NCBI RefSeq assembly: GCF_001956045.1
Contig: NZ_MRTH01000005.1
Coordinates: 186,001-250,000 of the forward strand
Reading direction: 5' to 3'
DNA: 64,000 nucleotides
Source: Paenibacillus sp. FSL H7-0331
GTDB lineage: Bacteria > Bacillota > Bacilli > Paenibacillales > NBRC-103111
The position numbers were made by a program, and so were the translations under genes. This document shows positions 41,582 to 47,876 of the stretch, piece by piece (position 1 is the stretch's first letter; each line of letters begins with the position of its first letter). The notes beneath the pieces were generated by a model. That model was not told the origin of the DNA and searched no databases. It saw only the letters and a list, made by a program, of their open reading frames with translations.

Positions 41582-43936
41582 GTGAATTTACGCGAAAAGC
41601 TGCTCTCATTCGCGAATGCATATTCCGCGGAAATGGATCACACAGGTATCGATGATGATGAGCTGCGCAGCATCAACCATCCAATTGTTTTTGTATTTCT
41701 GGGTGATCAGTCCGTAGAGGCCTTGGAGGCAGTTCATGCCTTAAACAGCACGAAGTGGAATAACTCCGCAGGTGTTGTTTATCTGCATATAGGCACGAAG
41801 GCTCACGCGGCGCGGGATAACGTATATGGCTGGAGCTTACCGACCTCGTCAGAGGACAAGCGCAGCCTCCGTCCTTCGATTCATGAGCAATTTTATGCTG
41901 ATGAAACGAAGCTGCTCGAGTTGAACGTCACTTTACGCAGGATGAATAGCCGAATCTCTGAGTTTGGACGGATGTACACCCATCTGCAGCGCTTGAACAT
42001 TGCCGTAGTGACCTGTCTGGACGATCCGTCCAATGTACTGCTTCCGGAAATTTCCGTTTTGATGCAAACCATCTTCGGAGAGCAATTCCGTTCCGTCGCC
42101 ATTGATCTGTATGGCTTGCTTGAAGAAAAAGCGGTAGGGGAGCAGTTTGCGCTGCAGGCCTCGTTGGGAGTCAGTTTTTTGCGAGAGCTGGATGTGTATC
42201 AGAGCAGGGATTACCAGTTTGACGGGATGCTGCAGGTGACGGGTGAAGGTGTTCGTCTGCCTGTTGTTCACTCGCCATCGCCACTGTTCGATGTGGTCTA
42301 TTTGTTGAGCGATAAGGATGAACGGGGAATATTCGCTGATCATGGGATGCAGGGCAGCTATGAAACGATTTGCAACCTCAACCTGTTGAAAAACCGCAAA
42401 ACCATGAACGAGCTGGACCCGAAGCATGGTGCGTACAATAATCAGCATTTTAAGCAAAATGCGACCCCGCCGGATGGAGACGGACGAGTTTATGCGTCTG
42501 CTGGTTTTTCCAAGGTGAAGCGGCCGAATCCGGCAATAGCGCTGACCGTTCTTTATCATATGTACAGACACCTGCTGGAGCGGATGAAGGAGAATGCGGA
42601 ACTGGGCACAGGATTTGTTCAGGAGCTGCTTGATCTGGAGCCGCAGCGGTGGGATCACGATATTCGCTCGTTATTGCCGGATCGTGAGCGAGCCGTAGCC
42701 GGAATGTTTGGTCTTTTGCACGATAATGTTTCCTTGTCTGATCTGCAGTCGATGACGCTTCGTCAGGCAGAGTCGGCTTTGTATGGAGGGAACGCACAAT
42801 TCTTTTTTGATACCAACATTGTCCGAGTGCTGGATAAAGCTTTTGTAGACCGGGATTTTGGCGGAGGGCTGAAGAAAAAACTGGATAACCGGATCATTGA
42901 TCACCCGTTGTACGGATTTTACGCTGCCTATCTGTTTTCTGCGGATGGTATGAGCAGCAATTTGATCCATGAGCTTCAGGAATACGTGAAGGAGGCTGCC
43001 AAGCTGCTGGAGCAAGGACAAGAAGAGCTGGAGCAGCTGTATGCGGATCGTATGGAGGATCAGCCTTTTGCCAAAGTGTCGTTCTGGGGCCGGATTACGA
43101 ACAAAACCTCAGTCAAAAGCCTCAGTCGTCCTTTGCTCGAATTGATCTATGGGATGAAGCTGGATTTGCTGCTGCAGGAGATGAAGCTGAAGCTATTGAA
43201 GCTATACCTGCATGAGCTTGAGAACCTACATGAGCGGGCGAAACCTTTTGTAGCGCGGCTGCATCAAATGGAGAAAACGTTACAGGATGCAAGCCGTGGT
43301 AGTATTTCAATGACCAGTGACTATCTAAGCCGCAACATTAATGAGTATTACAGACATGGGGTAGAGCAGATTGTAACGGAGTTGGAGAACCGCCGTGGTG
43401 CGCAGTTTTATTTTGAGGAGCGGCAAATGGGCAACGTTTCGCAGCTGCTGGTTCAGGGGGAGGACCATCTGCTGGAGCGGTTGATTGGGATGGCGCGCCG
43501 GGAAGTATTTGTGCAGCCTTTGTTTCAAAAAACTTTCGAAGATGAGCTCTTGGAGCGGGCTAACGTAGCTGCCAGCTATGATAACCGAGAGGTGCTCTCC
43601 AAAGAAGACCTGTTCCGTGATTTATACAGCACACTCGAAAATGAGGCTGCAATACGCGTTGATGTTTATCATTCAACACATAAACACCGTCATATCGAAA
43701 AATATTTTTTTGGTGATTATGAAAGTGAATTTATTCGCTATGCATTTGCTATCGATCAGGGCAGCCGTGCTTATAAGCTGGGTTGTGTTCAGGAAATGAA
43801 GCACAGCGGAATTGAAAAGCTCAATATTATGGGCGGCTTCCGGATCGAGGACTTGATGTATTACCGAAATGGCAAACGTTATTACGATACGTATTTGCAG
43901 AATGGTTTTGTGTTCCATAGTATGGACAATGTTTGA
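41582..43936 (+). CDS. Probable second tubulin-like subunit without the GTP-binding loop (784 aa)
   Basis: No named family is recognised, but the order of elements parallels its upstream neighbour. HPIVFVFLGDQSVEALEAVHAL (residues 33-54) aligns with NPMLVIGLGGTGIDALLRLKYQ (32-53) of the 1129-aa protein. NIAVVTCLDDPSNVLLPEISVLM (139-161) occupies the place of the GGTGSG signature but lacks all its glycines. PLFDVVYLLSDKDERGIFAD and ASAGFSKVKRPNPAIALTVLYHMYRHLLERM match PPFNLAHLISATNLEGKLLEN and GASSAVLPIEEMTTYLAYKVFQRMEKM. I infer a nucleotide-binding-dead paralogue that pairs with the active one. GTG 41582 follows AAAGGAGG. No membrane segment. Confidence 0.75.
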   Translation: MNLREKLLSFANAYSAEMDHTGIDDDELRSINHPIVFVFLGDQSVEALEAVHALNSTKWNNSAGVVYLHIGTKAHAARDNVYGWSLPTSSEDKRSLRPSIHEQFYADETKLLELNVTLRRMNSRISEFGRMYTHLQRLNIAVVTCLDDPSNVLLPEISVLMQTIFGEQFRSVAIDLYGLLEEKAVGEQFALQASLGVSFLRELDVYQSRDYQFDGMLQVTGEGVRLPVVHSPSPLFDVVYLLSDKDERGIFADHGMQGSYETICNLNLLKNRKTMNELDPKHGAYNNQHFKQNATPPDGDGRVYASAGFSKVKRPNPAIALTVLYHMYRHLLERMKENAELGTGFVQELLDLEPQRWDHDIRSLLPDRERAVAGMFGLLHDNVSLSDLQSMTLRQAESALYGGNAQFFFDTNIVRVLDKAFVDRDFGGGLKKKLDNRIIDHPLYGFYAAYLFSADGMSSNLIHELQEYVKEAAKLLEQGQEELEQLYADRMEDQPFAKVSFWGRITNKTSVKSLSRPLLELIYGMKLDLLLQEMKLKLLKLYLHELENLHERAKPFVARLHQMEKTLQDASRGSISMTSDYLSRNINEYYRHGVEQIVTELENRRGAQFYFEERQMGNVSQLLVQGEDHLLERLIGMARREVFVQPLFQKTFEDELLERANVAASYDNREVLSKEDLFRDLYSTLENEAAIRVDVYHSTHKHRHIEKYFFGDYESEFIRYAFAIDQGSRAYKLGCVQEMKHSGIEKLNIMGGFRIEDLMYYRNGKRYYDTYLQNGFVFHSMDNV

Positions 43937-44021
43937 CGGCAATTCCTATAGCATGTACAAAATACAAAACGCACGTTCAAAGAACCACCAACTTTTGGTA
44001 TGATAGACTCATCTGCAAACC

Positions 44022-44382
44022 AGCACCACACCAAAAGCAAAGCTTGTCCCGAAGAGACGAAAGCGCCCCGAGAGCACATAAGTCAAGCTCGCCAGCAGCA
44101 CCACACCAAAAGTTGAGCTTGTCCCGAAGGGACGAAAGCGCCCCGAGAACACATAGTCACACACACAAGCACCACACCATAAACCAAGCGTGTCCCAAAG
44201 GGACGAAAGCGCCCCGAGAACACATAGTCACGCACACGAGCACCACACCAAAAAGTCGAGCTTGTCCCGAAGGGGCCAAAGCGCCCCGAGAACACATAGT
44301 CATGCACATCAGCACACACCAAAGCCAAGCGTGTCCCGAAGGGATGGAAAGCGCCCCGAGAACACATAAGTTTCGCACACAG
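44022..44382. repeat. Tandem repeat array, five units of 71-75 bp
   Basis: Units start at 44022, 44097, 44168, 44239 and 44311, each opening with AGCACCACACC or a close variant and containing TGTCCCGAAGGGACG (a 6-bp hairpin) and AAAGCGCCCCGAGAACACAT. Units differ at a few positions, mostly in the CA-rich stretch between hairpins. All three frames stay open in places, giving repetitive peptides on both strands that are not genes. The array fills most of the 515-base gap between the 784-aa gene and the second VWA gene. Confidence 0.85.
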
Positions 44383-44385
44383 TAA

Positions 44386-44440
44386 GGGAGTCCAGAGGGC
44401 AGCGCCCTTTGGGGCCCTCCCTTGGGAGGGTTTGGGAGGG
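44386..44440 (+). repeat. Dispersed repeat module, second copy
   Basis: Shares CCAGAGGGCAGCGCCCTTTG and the CCCTCCC...GGGAGGGTTTGGGAGGG tail with 41472-41528. Its final GGGAGGG (44434-44440) is the only Shine-Dalgarno-like sequence in front of the next gene (ATG 44453). Confidence 0.8.
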
Positions 44441-44452
44441 AGATTATTTTTT

Positions 44453-45730
44453 ATGCGTAAATGGAACGGACTATTAACTTTATTCAGCTTAATCAGCGGG
44501 ATTATCGGATTTGTAATCGGAGAATACATCCTTGACCGCTGGGATGGAACGATTCACGAAACGTTACTGATGGGCCTGTACTTCGGCCAATTTGCATTGG
44601 TGGTAGGTTTGGGCTGCCTGCTGGCCGAGATCATTTCGCCACAGCTGAACGGGAAAAACTGGAGGCTGCGTTATGCCAATGAGGGCTGGAAATTTCTCGT
44701 TCCGGCGACACTAGTACTGTTGTTTGCTGCGGGAGCCCTGTTCCAATGGGGTTATGGTTTACAATTAGGTAACAACGACAAACCGCAGGATTATGTCCTG
44801 CTTATTGATATGTCGGAAAGTATGAAGACCAGTGATCCTCAGAAGCAAAGTATTCAAGCTGCGCAAGCCTTGATCAATAAGATGGACGATGGGAAGCAGG
44901 TCGCGGTGTTCACATTTAATGAACAAACCCAATTGATTGCGCCGTTGACCAAGCTTAAGGATCCGGCAGCGAGAGCACAGCTTACAGCGAAGCTGAGCGC
45001 GATCGGAGCGCCTATAGGCCAAACGGATATCGGCAGAGCGCTGGATACAGCGATGGAGCATCTGACCAAGGAACGAATAGCCAACCGTAAGGCGGCCGTA
45101 ATCCTGATCTCCGACGGATACAGCGATATGAATGAGGTCAAGGTTCTTACTCCCTATCAGCAGCAGCGAACCCAGATCCATACCGTGGGGATTGATTCCA
45201 CACAGGTAGAGGGTAATCAACTGCTGCAGCGTATTGCAGCGCAAACAAACGGCACCTTTCATGATGTGAAGCGGGTGGAAGGCGTCGCCAACGCATTCGA
45301 TCAAATATACCAAAATGGGCAACGTTGGCATTTGGCGAACGAGCGTGCAGGTACAGCGGCAGATGGGTATCACGGCTGGCTGCGGATCCTATTGATTCTC
45401 CTGATAGGCGCACTTCTCGGCCTGGCACTCGGTATCGTATTTGACAATCGTTTCCTGGCGAAATGTTTTGCCATTGGAGGGGCTTTGGGAGGCCTGATCG
45501 CAGGCGTTATACTGGAAACCGGATTACAGGGATCCGTTGAACCTTTTATCGTCCGTGCTTTCGCTGATGTGGCACTTGCTTTGGTGCTCTCATTATCTAC
45601 GGTACTGATAGCGGTAGGTGGCCCAGGTGGCTCTGGAACGGGAAGAAATGGATTTCGCAAAACAGCTTTGGAGCAGCCGATTCGTGGCGAACGCCAAGGC
45701 GGTGAGACGATACGCAAGCAATTCCGTTAA
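44453..45730 (+). CDS. Multi-pass membrane protein with VWA domain (425 aa)
   Basis: Three N-terminal membrane helices (about 7-24, 38-60, 81-100) precede a VWA domain at about 112-300 with the MIDAS motif Asp119-x-Ser121-x-Ser123 (LLIDMSESM) and VILISDGYSD. Three more helices close the protein (LLILLIGALLGLALGIVF, FAIGGALGGLIAGVILE, FADVALALVLSLSTVLIAV), followed by a basic tail. With three helices before it, the VWA domain lies outside if the N-terminus is inside. ATG 44453 is preceded 12 bases upstream by GGGAGGG from the repeat module; the longer frame from 44432 starts within that repeat. Confidence 0.85.
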   Translation: MRKWNGLLTLFSLISGIIGFVIGEYILDRWDGTIHETLLMGLYFGQFALVVGLGCLLAEIISPQLNGKNWRLRYANEGWKFLVPATLVLLFAAGALFQWGYGLQLGNNDKPQDYVLLIDMSESMKTSDPQKQSIQAAQALINKMDDGKQVAVFTFNEQTQLIAPLTKLKDPAARAQLTAKLSAIGAPIGQTDIGRALDTAMEHLTKERIANRKAAVILISDGYSDMNEVKVLTPYQQQRTQIHTVGIDSTQVEGNQLLQRIAAQTNGTFHDVKRVEGVANAFDQIYQNGQRWHLANERAGTAADGYHGWLRILLILLIGALLGLALGIVFDNRFLAKCFAIGGALGGLIAGVILETGLQGSVEPFIVRAFADVALALVLSLSTVLIAVGGPGGSGTGRNGFRKTALEQPIRGERQGGETIRKQFR

Positions 45731-45812
45731 GCAGCTCTTGCGGCGAATTCGGGTCTTATGCTTGGGGATTCATGGTTTTAATGAAGTTATTAAAATGGGG
45801 GGCTGATTTCTT

Positions 45813-46448
45813 TTGCAGTGGGAAGAGCCTGAAATGCAATACCGAATTGTAAAGGCAGCCAGTCAGGCTCTGGACGGGGAAAGTGTTGTCACCTGGCAGT
45901 GGCCGAAGCATGTGGAGGCCGTATATGTATACAGCTTCCCGGATGGTACAGAGCAGGAGCCAGAGGGACTGGAATCGAAGCGACTGAAGCTGTTCACCCG
46001 GGAGGAATATAAAACAAGGTCCGGCTATCGGGAGCGCATCGAGCATATCGGTGTGCAGGGTTATCGGATATTTCCTTGCCTGATTCGAGGCGGTCAGCCA
46101 GTACCATTAAAGCAGATCGATCGTGAAAATTATACACGTGTCAGTGGGGGAAAGGCCAAGCTGAGTTACTCTATTAAATATGGAAATAAATGGTTTAGTA
46201 AATATAAATCGGTGCAGATTCAGCTATTTTGTGAAATGGCGGTTCCGCAGAACGCGCTGTGTTATGTGAAGAAGGAAGGGGCGTCCCCTGTGAACAAGGA
46301 GGATGGGATTGCTTACCCGTTCCTTAATGATTTTGCCGCAGGCAATCATCGGCTTCCCGAGATTGAGATTGGGAAAAATGAGTTTATCCGACTATTTTTT
46401 ACCGATGGTAAAGCTTTTGGGGAGCTTTATGAGTTGATTGCCGAGTAG
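45813..46448 (+). CDS. Beta-rich hypothetical protein of the GTPase locus (211 aa)
   Basis: I do not recognise the family. Alternating hydrophobic strands (VVTWQWPKHVEAVYVYSF, VQGYRIFPCLIRGG, AKLSYSIKYGN, VQIQLFCEMAVPQNALCYVKKEG) suggest a beta-sandwich similar to fibronectin or other Ig-like adaptor folds. There is no signal peptide or membrane segment, so it should be cytoplasmic. TTG 45813 is the frame's first start with GGGGGG at a long distance; ATG 45834, preceded by GGGAAGAG, is equally likely and would give 204 aa. It sits between the membrane VWA gene and the GTPase gene and may link them. Confidence 0.7.
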   Translation: MQWEEPEMQYRIVKAASQALDGESVVTWQWPKHVEAVYVYSFPDGTEQEPEGLESKRLKLFTREEYKTRSGYRERIEHIGVQGYRIFPCLIRGGQPVPLKQIDRENYTRVSGGKAKLSYSIKYGNKWFSKYKSVQIQLFCEMAVPQNALCYVKKEGASPVNKEDGIAYPFLNDFAAGNHRLPEIEIGKNEFIRLFFTDGKAFGELYELIAE

Positions 46449-46498
46449 CGATGGCTTATGATGGCTTGCGAAGTCAAGTTCTGATAATTTTGCAGTCA

Positions 46499-46567
46499 GG
46501 TGAAAAATGAGCGGAGCGGCAAAGTGTTCTGAGGAGTCCATTGGACGCGCAGCGGAACTTATTCACC
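46499..46567. repeat. Intergenic inverted-repeat element, copy C (69 bp)
   Basis: Starts GGTGAAAAATGAGCGGAGCG and ends GCAGCGGAACTTATTCACC, imperfectly inverted. The last 19 bases are identical to the right end of copy A, and GTGTTCTG in the middle is shared with A and B. GCAGT flanks both ends (left GCAGTCA, right GCAGTAG), possibly a target duplication. It lies 44 bases before the GTPase gene. Confidence 0.7.
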
Positions 46568-46610
46568 GCAGTAGCATATTTTCCATAAAAGATTGAAGGA
46601 GGGAAGGTCC

Positions 46611-47876
46611 ATGTTGGATTTTTTCAAAAAAATGTTTGATAAAAAGCCGCCTGTCAAGGAACGGCCTCCATATTACAGTATTGTGTGCCCGCATTGCTTC
46701 AGCAAGTTTGAGCCGGACGAAGTCGTATTCCGCGCAAGTCATGTCAAGGAGCATGATGATGATTTTATGCTGCAGGAGGATCGCAAGCTTGCTGATTGGC
46801 GGCGCAAATTCAATCTATCGCAGGTGGATATGGAAGCGATCATTGATCCTCTCACGATACCCGACGAGAATAAAACCTACATCCAGAACGTGCTGGTAGC
46901 CGTGACCGACCGTTACGGTGAAGAAACCAGAAGACGTCTGTGCCCGGACTGCCATAACGAGCTGCCGATTTCGGCTGGCAAGGTTCCGAGTAATATCATC
47001 TCAATCGTTGGTGCCTCACAGGTGGGCAAGTCGGTCTATATGACGTCTTTGATCCATACGCTGCAAAATACGACAGCTTCCAACTTCAACGCAGCCTGCA
47101 TGCCGCTGAGCGCAGAAATCAGCCGCAAGTTCAGGCAAAATTACCACGAGCCGATATTCGAGCGCGGCAGCATGCTGCAATCGACGAATCCCAATGAGCA
47201 GCAGGAGCCGTTCATTTTTCAATTTGTATTCAAGGATGAGCGGGAAGCGCCGCTGACGCTTGTGTTTTTCGATGTGGCTGGAGAGGGCATGGTGGAGCGT
47301 GACTACCTGGACATCTACGCGGCGCATGTCAAGAATTCCTCGGGAATTTTGTTTCTGGTCGATCCGCTGCAGATCCGGAGTATTCGCGATAAAGCGCGTA
47401 TCCATATCGGGGAAGAGGAAGGCGAGTTTGCCAACCGCTATGACGAGCCGCGCGAGGTCGTGATCAGCCTGTTTGAAAATTTTATCGCTCACCAGCATAA
47501 TAGCAAAACCGATATTCCGACGGCGATTGTCCTGACCAAAAGCGATATGCTGACCCATTTGATGGAAGAGGACAGTGAATACATCAGGCCGAACAGCAAT
47601 GTCTTCCGTAATGTAGTGCACAAGGGATTTTTGAACAAGACAGAATTTGAAAATATTAACGGGGAAATCAGTCGTTTTATCGAAAAGGTAGATAGGCCGT
47701 TTAAGGATGCGATTGATGTGTACTTCAAAAACACGGCTTTTTTCGCGGTGTCGGCATTGGGCGCAAATCCGGTTAAAAGCCAAATCACCGGGGTGATTAA
47801 TCCGATTCGGGTTGATGAGCCTTTTATATGGCTTTTGTACCAGCTTGATTATGTGGCTAGGAGAGATGCAACGTGA
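46611..47876 (+). CDS. Zinc-ribbon P-loop GTPase (double-GTPase-like, 421 aa)
   Basis: Cysteine pairs VCPHCF (Cys26, Cys29) and LCPDCH (Cys111, Cys114) frame a treble-clef or ribbon insert. The GTPase core follows: Walker A GASQVGKS (134-141), switch II FFDVAGEG (Asp221-x-x-Gly224) and the guanine-specificity element VLTKSD (309-312), a TKxD variant of NKxD. The order and spacing fit a TRAFAC-class GTPase, and the neighbourhood matches the 'DO-GTPase' group described by comparative genomics (from memory). AAGGAGGG precedes ATG 46611. The stop overlaps the next gene by up to four bases, so GTPase and partner are made together. No membrane helix. Confidence 0.85.
   Translation: MLDFFKKMFDKKPPVKERPPYYSIVCPHCFSKFEPDEVVFRASHVKEHDDDFMLQEDRKLADWRRKFNLSQVDMEAIIDPLTIPDENKTYIQNVLVAVTDRYGEETRRRLCPDCHNELPISAGKVPSNIISIVGASQVGKSVYMTSLIHTLQNTTASNFNAACMPLSAEISRKFRQNYHEPIFERGSMLQSTNPNEQQEPFIFQFVFKDEREAPLTLVFFDVAGEGMVERDYLDIYAAHVKNSSGILFLVDPLQIRSIRDKARIHIGEEEGEFANRYDEPREVVISLFENFIAHQHNSKTDIPTAIVLTKSDMLTHLMEEDSEYIRPNSNVFRNVVHKGFLNKTEFENINGEISRFIEKVDRPFKDAIDVYFKNTAFFAVSALGANPVKSQITGVINPIRVDEPFIWLLYQLDYVARRDAT

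Noticed and set aside
44022..44382. CRISPR array
   Set aside because: Almost the entire 71-75 bp unit is repeated; there are no unique spacers of constant length, and no cas genes are in the window.
43933..44385. 150-aa open frame with repeated SRRDESAPR / ACPEGAKAPREH peptides
   Set aside because: It is a translation of the tandem DNA repeat. The peptide changes frame-specific wording between units, opposite-strand frames are just as open, and no ribosome-binding site precedes it.
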